Source of the DNA: Antricoccus suffuscus
GTDB taxonomy: Bacteria > Actinomycetota > Actinomycetes > Mycobacteriales > Antricoccaceae
Reading direction: 5' to 3'
Assembly: GCF_003003235.1 (NCBI RefSeq)
Contig: NZ_PVUE01000004.1
Span: forward strand, 185,629-249,628
DNA length: 64,000 nucleotides
Shown here: positions 53,785 to 62,476 of the stretch, one piece after another
How positions within the stretch are numbered: the first letter of the stretch is position 1
Layout: every line of letters begins with the position of its first letter
The notes under the pieces: generated by a model
The model's input: only the letters and a program-made list of their open reading frames with translations
The model's database searches: none
Told to the model about the DNA's origin: nothing
Program-made: the position numbers and the translations under genes

Positions 53785-54272
53785 GCACCAACACGAAACC
53801 AGAGACGACCATCAAGGCCAACCCGGACCTGCCGACAATCGAGATCGTGCGCGAGTTCGACGCGCCACCGGAGCGGGTCTTCCGAGCGTGGACCGACCCG
53901 GAGCTATTCGCCAAATGGGTTGGACCGCGGAACCTGACGACCAAGGTCGACCATTGGGACTGCAAAACCGGCGGCGGGTATCGCTACCGCAACCTGCGTG
54001 ACGGCGAGGAGATCGCATCGTTCTTTGGGTCATTCCACGAGGTGCGTACCAACGAGCGTCTAGTCCAGACTTTCACCTGGGAAGGCCAGCCGGACGGCGT
54101 GAGCCTCGAGACAATGACGTTCGAAGCTCTCGGCGACGGTCGCACCCGAATCGTCTCGCTCGGCGTCGTCGAATCAATGGAGATCCGCGACATGATTCTG
54201 TCGAGCGGCATGGACACCGGAGTCGTCGAGGGCTACGAGAAGCTCGATGAGCTATTGGCTGCGCAAAGGTGA
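53781..54272 (+). CDS. SRPBCC (AHSA1-like) ligand-binding protein
   Basis: A 163-residue START-like/AHSA1 fold. Opening strand T-I-E-I-V-R-E-F-D-A-P-P-E-R-V-F-R-A-W-T-D-P-E, then W-V-G-P-R and a C-terminal helix G-M-D-T-G-V-V-E-G-Y-E-K-L-D, all characteristic. Such proteins bind hydrophobic ligands. ATG starts in the ArsR stop (ATGA). Regulated with the ArsR gene from the operators upstream. Confidence 0.9.
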   Translation: MSTNTKPETTIKANPDLPTIEIVREFDAPPERVFRAWTDPELFAKWVGPRNLTTKVDHWDCKTGGGYRYRNLRDGEEIASFFGSFHEVRTNERLVQTFTWEGQPDGVSLETMTFEALGDGRTRIVSLGVVESMEIRDMILSSGMDTGVVEGYEKLDELLAAQR

Positions 54273-54331
54273 GCACCGCGCACCTCGACACGCTAGTTGA
54301 GGCGCCATAGATTCGGACTCCGCGGGTCGAT

Positions 54332-54643
54332 TCAGCCGCCGGACGAGTTCGTGCGGAGGAGTCGCTCGGACCCTGCCGTCCACGCCGCGAAGGTCAGATA
54401 ACCAGTCTCGAACGCGAGAAGGTCGCCATCCCACCGCTTGGAGTTCTTGCCGCGTTTCGCGATGAGTAGCGCCGCACCCGCGGCAAGATTCATCCCTGCC
54501 CATAACCCGTTGACGCCAGGTCCGGACTCTCGTCCGGCCAAGGGCGTCAGATGCTTCTTGCCGGTGAGGGCGGTCGCGAGATGCGGGGCGCTGTTGGCGA
54601 CGAACAGCCCCGCGAAGAACGACTGGATGCGTGAGGATCTCAT
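54332..54643 (-). CDS. Small conserved membrane protein, function unknown
   Basis: A 103-residue protein with two or three hydrophobic segments (F-F-A-G-L-F-V-A-N-S-A-P-H-L; G-M-N-L-A-A-G-A-A-L-L-I-A; T-G-Y-L-T-F-A-A-W). The P-H-L-x-x-x-L-T-G motif near residue 20 is shared by small actinobacterial membrane proteins of unknown function. TACCGT ends seven bases before the ATG, so it looks leaderless. No partner genes. The 241 bp between it and the NnrS-like gene show nothing I can name. Confidence 0.6.
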   Translation of the reverse strand: MRSSRIQSFFAGLFVANSAPHLATALTGKKHLTPLAGRESGPGVNGLWAGMNLAAGAALLIAKRGKNSKRWDGDLLAFETGYLTFAAWTAGSERLLRTNSSGG

Positions 54644-54884
54644 TTTTTCGACGGTACCGGTGCCGAATAGCGAGGAGACCCCGCACGGGTCCTACGGCCG
54701 TCGCAGCCTTCTCGCGGGTCTTGCCACGCGCCACCACCGTTGTCAGCCAGGCAAGAAGGTGGTCCAGATCGCGGCGAACCGAGTCTTGCCCTGGACGCAG
54801 AGGTGGGTCGGCGTACCTGGGAGGATTTTTTGGCCGAGCGGTTCGCCCGCGCGGCATCGGCCGGTTAGACAACTTCGGCGCTGA

Positions 54885-56075
54885 TTATGATCCGGAGCCC
54901 GACGCGGTCGAGGGCTGAGGGCGCTTGGCGCGTCGAGGGTCCGGTCGCAACAGGTGAGACAGGAATAGTCCATACACCGCCATACCCATGTAGAGCAGGA
55001 GGGCGACTTCGTTGAAGACGCCTCCCCATTGCCAGGCGATCTGGTTTTGCAGCCAGTCGCCGCCGACAAGCCGCAGCAGGAGCGACAGGTGCAGCAGCGC
55101 CAATGGCAGATAAAGCCAGCGGTGATAAGGGAAGGGCCGGCCGAGGACGGAAGGCACGATTACCGGTGCGTGGGCGAAGATCATCGAGATGACGAAGCCC
55201 AGAAGAATCGCGTGCAGCATCGCGTCGTACGCCGGCTGGTGCGAAGTCGCCCGGGTCATGTGGCCGAGCGTGAGCCACAGAATGCCACCGGTCGCGAGCC
55301 ATGCATACCCGGTCAGCAGGGCGGCGGCCATAAAGCGCGTCAGGCCGTTGGTGCGGACCGTGCGCCGCGCGATGTCGAAGCGAGCCAACCAAAGTGCGAG
55401 CGCGATCAGCCCCACACCGGCGACGCGTACGCCGAGAACCTCAATGAAACTGGAGACGACAAGACCGCCGCCGAAAATACCGGCCGCGATGCTGAACAGC
55501 CACCGAGAGCCCACGGCGGCTCCGGTCAGCCGGGACAGCTCTAGCCGCTCGCCGGAGATCGTCAGGACAAGAAAGCCAACCATCCATGGAAGGAAGCGGT
55601 AGACCTCCCAGCCGGCCAGCCACAGGCATCCGGCGACCACCCAGCAGATCGCCCCACTAGCGAGGACCACGTTGTGCATCGAAGCCTGGATCCGGTGGAC
55701 CGCGACGAACACGCCGACCAGAATCAGGCCACCGAGTGTCACTAGCATCGCCGGCACGCCATCGGGTGCACCAAACAACACGCCCAGCCCGCCCAGGCCC
55801 GCGGCGACAGGAGCGACGTACGCCCAGGGCGCACCGAGGGCGACCGCGCGTTCCAAGGAAATCAACGTGCCGAGGAACCCGAGCACCATCATCGGGCCGT
55901 GACCGGTGTTGAGACTGGTGCCGCCGGTCGGGAGTGGCAGGCCTAGGTGGACGAGTCCGGACCACAGGGCGGCGATCAGGATCACGACCGCGCCGATCAT
56001 GATCGGCGCGACCCAGCCACGCCGCCGTCCCCGCGCGTTGGTCAGGCTGACCGTCGGCGCGGTCACACCGGCCAT
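54885..56075 (-). CDS. NnrS-like multi-helix membrane protein
   Basis: A membrane protein of about 396 residues with around twelve helices, resembling NnrS in overall pattern (H-G-P-M-M-V-L-G-F-L-G-T-L near residue 60, G-E-R-L-E-L-S-R in the middle, and F-A-H-A-P-V-I near residue 285). NnrS proteins are haem/copper membrane proteins tied to nitric-oxide stress and denitrification. The ATG at 56075 has AGGAGCTC upstream and overlaps the SufT-like gene by 13 bp. Its family name is motif-based only; annotation as a plain unknown is the alternative. Confidence 0.65.
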   Translation of the reverse strand: MAGVTAPTVSLTNARGRRRGWVAPIMIGAVVILIAALWSGLVHLGLPLPTGGTSLNTGHGPMMVLGFLGTLISLERAVALGAPWAYVAPVAAGLGGLGVLFGAPDGVPAMLVTLGGLILVGVFVAVHRIQASMHNVVLASGAICWVVAGCLWLAGWEVYRFLPWMVGFLVLTISGERLELSRLTGAAVGSRWLFSIAAGIFGGGLVVSSFIEVLGVRVAGVGLIALALWLARFDIARRTVRTNGLTRFMAAALLTGYAWLATGGILWLTLGHMTRATSHQPAYDAMLHAILLGFVISMIFAHAPVIVPSVLGRPFPYHRWLYLPLALLHLSLLLRLVGGDWLQNQIAWQWGGVFNEVALLLYMGMAVYGLFLSHLLRPDPRRAKRPQPSTASGSGS

Positions 56076-56473
56076 CCGAGCTCCTGTTTCGCGCGCGTGC
56101 TCATCATCTCGGTGGACCACGCTGGCTCCCAGATGATCTGAAGATCCACGTCATCGATACCGGGCGCTCCCCAAAGCGTGCGGTGGACGGAATCCTCCAT
56201 GTATGCGCTCAATGGGCAGCCGGGGGTTGTCAACGTCATCCGGATGAGGGCGACGCGGTCACTTATCCGGATCCCATAAACCAGCCCGAGGTCGACGATG
56301 TTCACGCCAATCTCGGGGTCGATGACCTGCTGTAACAGATCGGCCACCATCGCCGGATCGGCTTGTCCGGTGAGCCAGCCGCGCACGGACAGGGGCTGGC
56401 CAGCCGTTAGCTGGTCAACTTGAGGTACGGCGCTCGTCTCCGGCTGCGAGCGCTCCCGTGTCCATCGGCTCAT
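56063..56473 (-). CDS. SufT/PaaD-type Fe-S cluster assembly factor (DUF59)
   Basis: A 136-residue MIP18/DUF59 protein. Conserved wording: Q-V-I-D-P-E-I-G-V-N-I-V-D-L-G-L-V-Y-G and M-T-L-T-T-P-G-C-P-L, where the Cys near residue 86 is the putative cluster-handling residue. Such proteins mature Fe-S enzymes. It precedes the NnrS-like gene (13-bp overlap) and follows the DUF2249 gene by 2 bp, so the three genes are an operon. Confidence 0.88.
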   Translation of the reverse strand: MSRWTRERSQPETSAVPQVDQLTAGQPLSVRGWLTGQADPAMVADLLQQVIDPEIGVNIVDLGLVYGIRISDRVALIRMTLTTPGCPLSAYMEDSVHRTLWGAPGIDDVDLQIIWEPAWSTEMMSTRAKQELGWPV

Positions 56474-56475
56474 GG

Positions 56476-57000
56476 TTAGGGAGCTACTCGCCCTATGCGC
56501 ACCCGCCAGGTCTCCGGGCCCTCTTCGAGGTAGTCCCAGCTGAACTGGCCGGTGTGTTCGGCCTCGAACTGGTAGTACAGCGGCTTGGGGTCGTGATCGT
56601 TGACGAGCACAAACGCGTTGCCGTCCGACAAGCCGTGGTAGGTCTCGAAGATCAGCTCGTGGCGCCGGGCCGGGATCTCAGAACGTACGTCGAGCTGAAT
56701 GTCTTCCTGTGACATGAAGTTCTCCTTCTGTTGTTCGGTTATCGAAGGGAGCCGCGCGAGGTAGTGCATGGTGCCGTTGATCCTCTGAGCCTCCGCCGGA
56801 TTTCGATGTCGGATCGCGGACCAGGCGCGCGCCGCCAGCCGACTGGCATCATCGGGATAACCGACCTGCCCTAGGCGGCGCAAGGTCCGGGTAAACGCTT
56901 CGAGCAGTGCCTGGAACTCGGCACCAGAATCGGGCCCTGCCACTGGGTGGTCGGTAATCTCGCGTCTCCTCGGTTGGTATCTATACAAGGACGCTAGCAC
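56476..57000 (-). CDS. DUF2249 protein with an in-frame N-terminal helical domain
   Basis: The longest frame codes for 174 residues: an N-terminal helical part (about 20-90, A-L-L-E-A-F-T-R-T-L-R-R-L-G...R-L-A-A-R-A-W-S-A-I-R), then a DUF2249 domain (about 100-170: L-D-V-R-S-E-I-P-A-R-R-H-E...H-D-P-K-P-L-Y-Y-Q-F). The DUF2249 part could be made alone from ATG 56715, which has a strong ribosome site, and the longer form from GTG 57000 or GTG 56943, neither with a clear ribosome site. DUF2249 often accompanies denitrification or hemerythrin-type genes. First gene of the operon with SufT-like and NnrS-like genes. Confidence 0.75.
   Translation of the reverse strand: MLASLYRYQPRRREITDHPVAGPDSGAEFQALLEAFTRTLRRLGQVGYPDDASRLAARAWSAIRHRNPAEAQRINGTMHYLARLPSITEQQKENFMSQEDIQLDVRSEIPARRHELIFETYHGLSDGNAFVLVNDHDPKPLYYQFEAEHTGQFSWDYLEEGPETWRVRIGRVAP
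56722..56729 (-). promoter_or_regulatory. Strong internal ribosome site in the DUF2249 frame
   Basis: AGAAGGAG lies six bases before ATG 56715, within the open frame of the longer protein. It indicates that a separate 79-residue DUF2249 protein is made, whether or not the long form exists. Confidence 0.7.
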
Positions 57001-57242
57001 TTTTTGGTCCGTTTTTCACGACTAAATCCGTGTTTAATAATACGGCCGATGGGCGAGCGATCAACCCCGACGAATGAACCTCCGGACCAGGCGTCTCATT
57101 CCATTAGGACGGCGAAGCGAACGTGACGGCGGCGAAGACGGGTTTCCGTACCTAGAATGGAGACAAGGTCGCCTCGGCGTACTCGGCTGAGGCTTGACGA
57201 ACATTGGTCGAGACTCGGCCGAGCATCGGTGGGGGCTTTCGA

Positions 57243-57626
57243 ATGCTGATCATTCGAGCTATATGGGCGATTATCGCGACAGCGGGACTGGTCGTATGCA
57301 TTGTGGGCGGTCTTGTGCTTCCCATTGGTGCGCTGCTTGGCTGGGCGGCGATAGGAATGGGCATCGGCACGTTCGCCTGGTTCTCGGCGAACGACGGGAT
57401 GAAGCGTCGCGGCCGAGCGGGTAGACCGTCGGCAGAGACGGGAATCGTCGTTGGCGCCGAGACTTTTGTGGGGTGCTTGCTCACCGTCGGTGCCGCGGCC
57501 TTCCTTGGGGGCGTGGCCTGGCTCTTAGGTGGTCTGGCGTTGTTGGTCCTCGTGGTGACGATCCGGCTGCGACCGCGTCTACACATGGCGACTGATGTCC
57601 GGATGACCGGCCCCGCGCGACGGTAG
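57243..57626 (+). CDS. Small membrane protein, function unknown
   Basis: A 127-residue protein with four predicted helices: residues about 3-23, 24-44, 70-90 and 92-110. A polar, Arg-rich loop separates pairs of helices. No motif is recognised. ATG 57243 has GGTGGGGG upstream. It is divergent from the DUF2249 operon and has no other neighbour on its strand nearby. Confidence 0.55.
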   Translation: MLIIRAIWAIIATAGLVVCIVGGLVLPIGALLGWAAIGMGIGTFAWFSANDGMKRRGRAGRPSAETGIVVGAETFVGCLLTVGAAAFLGGVAWLLGGLALLVLVVTIRLRPRLHMATDVRMTGPARR

Positions 57627-57685
57627 TTCAGCTGAGTTGCCGAGTCTTCGTTAACGCGCGATTAGGTGTGCCCGTGGTCGTCGCG

Positions 57686-58069
57686 CTAGGACGCGTTGAG
57701 CTCCGCGGCGGCGCGGATGAGGGCTTTGAAGGCCTTCGCGTCGACCTCGTCTCCCTCGTGGATGTCGATGCCGCGCCGAACGTTCGCGTCCAGGCTGGCG
57801 TTGAACAGTCCGCTCGGATCATCGAGAGAGGCACCCTTGGCAAAGGTGAACTTGACCTTGTCCTTATAGGTCTCGCCCGTGCAGATGATGCCTTCATGAC
57901 TCCAGACAGGGACGCCGAGCGGGTTCGTCGGCTTCTGCCACTTGATCTCTTCGACTACACCGGGTTCGGCCTGGTTGATCAGGTCCCGAATGCGTGCCAG
58001 CATCTCACCGCGCCAGTCGCCTAACTGGTCGACGATCTTATCGATGGTTTCCGCGGCGCTCTCAGACAT
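57686..58069 (-). CDS. DUF1801 domain protein
   Basis: A 127-residue protein of the DUF1801 (YdhG/YjbR-like) fold, starting at ATG 58069. It shows the family wording E-E-I-K-W-Q-K-P...V-P-V-W-S-H-E-G-I-I-C-T-G-E-T-Y and K-V-K-F-T-F-A-K-G-A, and a C-terminal helix rich in Ala. No enzymatic motif is known. Divergent from the nuclease-helicase gene. Confidence 0.85.
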   Translation of the reverse strand: MSESAAETIDKIVDQLGDWRGEMLARIRDLINQAEPGVVEEIKWQKPTNPLGVPVWSHEGIICTGETYKDKVKFTFAKGASLDDPSGLFNASLDANVRRGIDIHEGDEVDAKAFKALIRAAAELNAS

Positions 58070-58219
58070 GGCACCACTCTGCCAGATCACTGCGCCGTAA
58101 CACGAACCTGAGTCCGATGTCTGACCACGCGATGTCAATCCGTGCCGGCGCAGTCGGTGAACAGAACCCGTCGACTGTCGGCCCTCCTTGTTACCGTCAA
58201 GGCATCGAAGGGGGACACC

Positions 58220-61200
58220 TTGTTCTTGATGGATGGCACGATCGTCTACAGCGCGACGGACATGGCGAAGTCCGCCGAGTGCGAGTTCGGTTTGCTGCGC
58301 GAGTTGGACGAGCGGCTCGGGTGGATCGCGAAGGTGGAATCCACCGAGGACAAGTTCCTCGCCAGGATCGCCGACCTCGGCAATGCCCATGAGAAGCGCG
58401 AGCTTGACCGACTTACCTCGGAGTACGGCGTCTTCGATGCGGCGACCAGGCGGGGCGTCTATCTGTCGGTTGGTCGGCCGAAGAATCGGGCGCAGTACGA
58501 GAAGGCGCGCGACAAGACCCTTGAGGTGCTTCGCGAGGGTGCCGACGTCGTCGCACAGGCGACGTTCTTCGATGGCAGGCTCGCCGGTTTCGCCGACTTC
58601 CTGCGCAAGCAACAGGATGGTTCATACGCCGTGTGGGACACCAAGCTCGCCCGGCACGTCAAGGTCAACGCGCTGCTGCAGCTCGCGGCGTACGCCGATC
58701 AGCTCCAGCAGGCCGGCATCGCGGTGGCACCCGAGGTCCACCTGCTGCTCGGCGACCAGACCCAGAGCAGCCACGAGCTCGTCGATCTGCTGCCGGTCTA
58801 TCGCGAGCGGCGCGACAAGCTCCAGAGACTGCTTGATGACCACATGGCGGGCGGAACCGCGATCAACTGGGGTGATCCGGCGTACGCCGCGTGCGGGCGA
58901 TGCGATCGCTGCGAGGTCGAGGTCGAGGCCCATCGTGATGTCGTCCTCGTCGCCGGGCTGCGGCTGAGCCAGCGGGCGAGACTGCATGCGGCGGGCATCG
59001 TCACAATCGACGACCTCGCCGCCAGTGACAGCGCGGTCGAAGGCATCCCCGGCCGCACGCTGGATACGCTCCGAGCTCAGGCGGCGCTGCAGGTCCGCCA
59101 GTCACCGCCGGACGGATCGACCGGTGAGGTCGTCGCAGAGGTGTACGACGAGACGGCGATCCGCGCGTTGCCCGAGCCGGACGCGGGCGACATTTTCTTC
59201 GACTTCGAGGGCGACCCGATGTGGACCGACGACGGCGCGCACGAATGGGGACTGGAATACCTCTTCGGGGTCGTCGAGCCGAGTGAGGATCCGAAAGGGA
59301 CGTTCGTGCCGTTCTGGGCGCACAACCGTGCCGAGGAAAAGCAGGCGCTGCTCGACTTCCTTGACTACGTCGAGAAAAGGCGCGCTATCTACCCCGATAT
59401 GCACATCTATCACTACGCGGCGTACGAGAAGTCCGCGCTGTTGCGATTGGCTGGCCGGTACGGCGTTGGCGAGGACGCCGTCGATCAGCTGCTGCGCGAA
59501 GGGGTGTTGGTCGACCTCTACGCCACGGTTCGGCAGAGCGTGCGCGTGTCGCAGCCGTCGTACAGCATCAAGAAGCTCGAGCCGCTTTACATGGGTTCCG
59601 ACCTGCGCGAAGGTGTCGCCACGGCGAGCGAGTCGATCTTGGTTTACCACGAATACATCGAGGCCAAGGACGCCGGCGACGCGGCGCGGGCGGCCGATCT
59701 GCTGCACGGGATCGCCGACTACAACGAGTACGACTGCCTGTCGACCTGGCGGTTGCGTGACTGGCTACTTGGCGAGCTCGAGGCGAGCCGTGGCGATACG
59801 ACATACTTGCCCCGGGTGGAGAGCGATCCGGCGGCGAGTATGGAAGAAAACGCCGCCCTGGTGGCGAAGTTCGAGCCGCACACCGGTGAGCTGGGCGCGC
59901 GCATTCCGGAGCAGCAGGCGATCGCCATGGTCGCGGCCAGCATCGATTACCACAAACGTGAGAACAAACCGTACTGGTGGGAATACTTTGATCGCCTGCA
60001 GAGCCCGCCGGACGAGTGGCTGGGCAAGCGGGACGCGCTCGTCGCGTCCGATGGTCAGGTGTCGGTCGAGGCGCCGTGGGTGAAGGAGGGCCGCAAGGCG
60101 CCGTACCGCGTGCTCCGCCTGGCCGGGAGTCTTGAGCCTGGTACGGCGATCGTCGTGGGTGCGACGGTGGAATGCATATATGAGGCGATTCCGGCTGGCA
60201 TGAAGCTCTATGAGGATGCGCTCCGCGGCGTGGGACGAAGCGCAACTGTCATCAGCCTGAGTGTCGACAGTGACGGCCTGGACGTGGTCGTCATTGAGGA
60301 GAAGCTCGCCGCCGAGTGTGCCGAATACGACGAGCTGCCGATGGCGCTGTTCGCTAAGAGTTTTGTGCCCGCCGCGCCGCTGCAGACCGCTCTCAAGGAG
60401 TTCGCGGAGAGCCTTGTCGGCGGCCTGCCGACATTGCCCAAACATCCGGCGCTCGACATCCTCCGTCAACGACCGCCCAGGACCACCGGAGGCCATCTGG
60501 CGGAAGTTGTCGACTCTGACTACGTAGCAGCGATCACAGACTCAGTACGCCGGCTCGATCATTCCTATCTCGCCGTGCAAGGCCCTCCCGGCACTGGCAA
60601 GACTTACGTCGCGGCGCGGGTGGTCAAGGAGCTGGTGGAGGCCGGCTGGAGAATCGGCGTCGTCGGACAGTCGCATGCCGTCGTGGAAAACGTGTTGGAT
60701 GCCGCGATCGAGGCAGGCTTGGACCCCGACGCGGTCGCGAAACCGGCTCGCGCTTCGGACCTCGAGCCGCATGCCTGGCAGGTGCTGGACAGCAAGGCGA
60801 TACCGGATTACATAGCGGGCAGGGGATCCGACGGGTTCCTGCTCGGTGGGACCGCGTGGACTTTCACCAACGCCAACTATGTGCCGCGCGCCGCGCTTGA
60901 CCTCCTGGTGATCGACGAGGCCGGCCAGTTCGCGCTCGCCAACACCCTCGCGGTGTCGGTGTCCACCGAACGACTGCTGTTGCTCGGTGACCCGCAGCAA
61001 CTGCCGCAGGTAAGTCAAGGGACACATCCGGAGCCGGTCGACCAGTCCGCGCTGGGCTGGCTGGCCGGCGGCCACCAGACCCTCCCCAAAGCGCTCGGCT
61101 ACTTCCTCGAACGCACGTGGCGCATGCATTCGGCGCTGTGTAAGCCGGTGTCGCGGTTGTCGTACGAAAGCAACCTACGCTCGCAAACCGACGTGACCGA

Positions 61201-61702
61201 CGCCCGCGCGCTCGATGGCGTCGAACCCGGCTTGCACGTTGTTCGCCTGGGGCACCGGGGCAATTCGGTTCAGTCGGTGGAGGAAGCCGAAGTTACCGTC
61301 GAGCTCATCCGATCGCTGGTCGGTAGACTCTGGCGGTCCAACGATGGCACCCGGCCGCTTGAGTCGACCGACGTGCTGGTTGTCGCGCCATACAACGCGC
61401 AGGTGGCGTTGCTGCGCAGCACGCTTGCCAGTGCGGGCTTCGACAAAACGAAAGTGGGGACGGTCGACAAGTTCCAGGGCCAAGAGGCGCCGGTCGTGAT
61501 CGTGTCGATGACGGCGTCCAGTCGCGTCGATGTCCCCCGCGGCATGGAGTTCCTGCTCTCGCGCAATCGCACTAATGTCGCGATTTCGCGCGGACAGTGG
61601 TGCGCCTACGTCGTACGCTCCGAGGCCTTGACCGACTATCTCCCCGGTACGCCGACCGCCTTGGCCGAGCTTGGCGCCTTCATCGGCCTCGGCGTCGGCT
61701 GA
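58220..61702 (+). CDS. TM0106-type RecB-like nuclease fused to an SF1 helicase
   Basis: A 1160-residue multidomain protein. N-terminal RecB-like nuclease (about 1-300) with D-T-K near 140 and a C-x2-C-x2-C cysteine cluster near 224-231 that may hold an Fe-S cluster. Next a DEDD/RNase H-like domain starting F-D-F-E-G-D near 328, then an SF1 helicase: Walker A G-P-P-G-T-G-K-T at about 788, D-E-A-G near 899, V-D-K-F-Q-G-Q-E near 1083 and R-T-N-V-A-I-S-R-G near 1115. TTG at 58220 (GGGGG upstream, family-like M-F-L-M-D-G start) is preferred. Probably acts in DNA repair or defence. Confidence 0.93.
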   Translation: MFLMDGTIVYSATDMAKSAECEFGLLRELDERLGWIAKVESTEDKFLARIADLGNAHEKRELDRLTSEYGVFDAATRRGVYLSVGRPKNRAQYEKARDKTLEVLREGADVVAQATFFDGRLAGFADFLRKQQDGSYAVWDTKLARHVKVNALLQLAAYADQLQQAGIAVAPEVHLLLGDQTQSSHELVDLLPVYRERRDKLQRLLDDHMAGGTAINWGDPAYAACGRCDRCEVEVEAHRDVVLVAGLRLSQRARLHAAGIVTIDDLAASDSAVEGIPGRTLDTLRAQAALQVRQSPPDGSTGEVVAEVYDETAIRALPEPDAGDIFFDFEGDPMWTDDGAHEWGLEYLFGVVEPSEDPKGTFVPFWAHNRAEEKQALLDFLDYVEKRRAIYPDMHIYHYAAYEKSALLRLAGRYGVGEDAVDQLLREGVLVDLYATVRQSVRVSQPSYSIKKLEPLYMGSDLREGVATASESILVYHEYIEAKDAGDAARAADLLHGIADYNEYDCLSTWRLRDWLLGELEASRGDTTYLPRVESDPAASMEENAALVAKFEPHTGELGARIPEQQAIAMVAASIDYHKRENKPYWWEYFDRLQSPPDEWLGKRDALVASDGQVSVEAPWVKEGRKAPYRVLRLAGSLEPGTAIVVGATVECIYEAIPAGMKLYEDALRGVGRSATVISLSVDSDGLDVVVIEEKLAAECAEYDELPMALFAKSFVPAAPLQTALKEFAESLVGGLPTLPKHPALDILRQRPPRTTGGHLAEVVDSDYVAAITDSVRRLDHSYLAVQGPPGTGKTYVAARVVKELVEAGWRIGVVGQSHAVVENVLDAAIEAGLDPDAVAKPARASDLEPHAWQVLDSKAIPDYIAGRGSDGFLLGGTAWTFTNANYVPRAALDLLVIDEAGQFALANTLAVSVSTERLLLLGDPQQLPQVSQGTHPEPVDQSALGWLAGGHQTLPKALGYFLERTWRMHSALCKPVSRLSYESNLRSQTDVTDARALDGVEPGLHVVRLGHRGNSVQSVEEAEVTVELIRSLVGRLWRSNDGTRPLESTDVLVVAPYNAQVALLRSTLASAGFDKTKVGTVDKFQGQEAPVVIVSMTASSRVDVPRGMEFLLSRNRTNVAISRGQWCAYVVRSEALTDYLPGTPTALAELGAFIGLGVG

Positions 61703-62366
61703 CCGAGGTGACGGGGAGCTTACGGTCGCCGTAGACGTAGAGTGCGCCGATCGCGGCCAACAGAATGCAGACGAGTACGACGTTGCGCAGTGCGACGAGA
61801 TAACCGATCACGCCGACGTCGACGAACGGATACGGATACCAGTCGGAGATTGCGCCGTGGATAAGCGAGTACGCAAAGTAGAGCGCCGGCCATAGGAGGG
61901 ACCATGCGACGGTGTCGCGGTCGATCCGGTGGCGTGGGCCAAACAGCATCCATCCGATGATCGCGAGGAGCGGCGTGACGTAGTGGAAGCCGATATCGGT
62001 GACCGCTGAAATGCCGTGCAGGTCGAGTATCGGCCGAAGTGCGAAGTGGTAGACGATGAGCGTCACCGTGATGCCGACCAGCGCGTCGATCCGCAGCACG
62101 CGCCACACTTTGCCGTCGCGCTGTGGTGCCGCGGCAAGCGCGAGACAAGTGATGATGACCAGGATGTTGGACTGGACCGTGAAGTAGCTGAAGAACCGAA
62201 GGATCCGGATTCCGACCGGGGCGATCTGGCCGGATTCATCGGCGAGAACGTTGACGCCGCGAATCACGAGGACCACTTGAACTATCAGTGAGAGCGCGCT
62301 GACCAGAGCGGTCAGCAAATGCCATGGTCTGGCGATCCTGTCGAGCCGACTGCTCGTTGCTGGCAT
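61680..62366 (-). CDS. Pr6Pr family membrane protein
   Basis: A 228-residue protein with six predicted helices, resembling Pr6Pr/FAR-17a-AIG1-type proteins: F-F-S-Y-F-T-V-Q-S-N-I-L near residue 50, H-F-A-L-R-P-I near 105, I-G-F-H-Y-V-T-P-L, and W-P-A-L-Y-F-A-Y-S-L-I-H-G near 165. TAGGTT ends seven bases before ATG 62366, so it is likely leaderless. Its stop overlaps the helicase stop by 23 bp. Biochemical role unknown. Confidence 0.8.
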   Translation of the reverse strand: MPATSSRLDRIARPWHLLTALVSALSLIVQVVLVIRGVNVLADESGQIAPVGIRILRFFSYFTVQSNILVIITCLALAAAPQRDGKVWRVLRIDALVGITVTLIVYHFALRPILDLHGISAVTDIGFHYVTPLLAIIGWMLFGPRHRIDRDTVAWSLLWPALYFAYSLIHGAISDWYPYPFVDVGVIGYLVALRNVVLVCILLAAIGALYVYGDRKLPVTSVSRRRGR

Positions 62367-62410
62367 AGATTTAAACCTAGCCCATCCCGCCACGCCCACC
62401 CAGGATTCGA

Positions 62411-62424
62411 CTGTCGTGCGACAG
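62411..62424. promoter_or_regulatory. Small palindrome in a divergent promoter region
   Basis: CTGTCG-TG-CGACAG, perfect 6-bp arms, midway between the Pr6Pr gene and the alanine dehydrogenase-like gene. Possible operator for either; no regulator is nearby. Confidence 0.3.
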
Positions 62425-62476
62425 GAATTGAGGTTCGGTCGTTGTGATAGACAGGCGATAACAATAAGGGGCAACA

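Noticed and set aside
54644..54884. Possible small gene in the gap between the unknown membrane protein and the NnrS-like gene
   Set aside because: Several frames are open but none has a start with a ribosome site or a recognisable motif.
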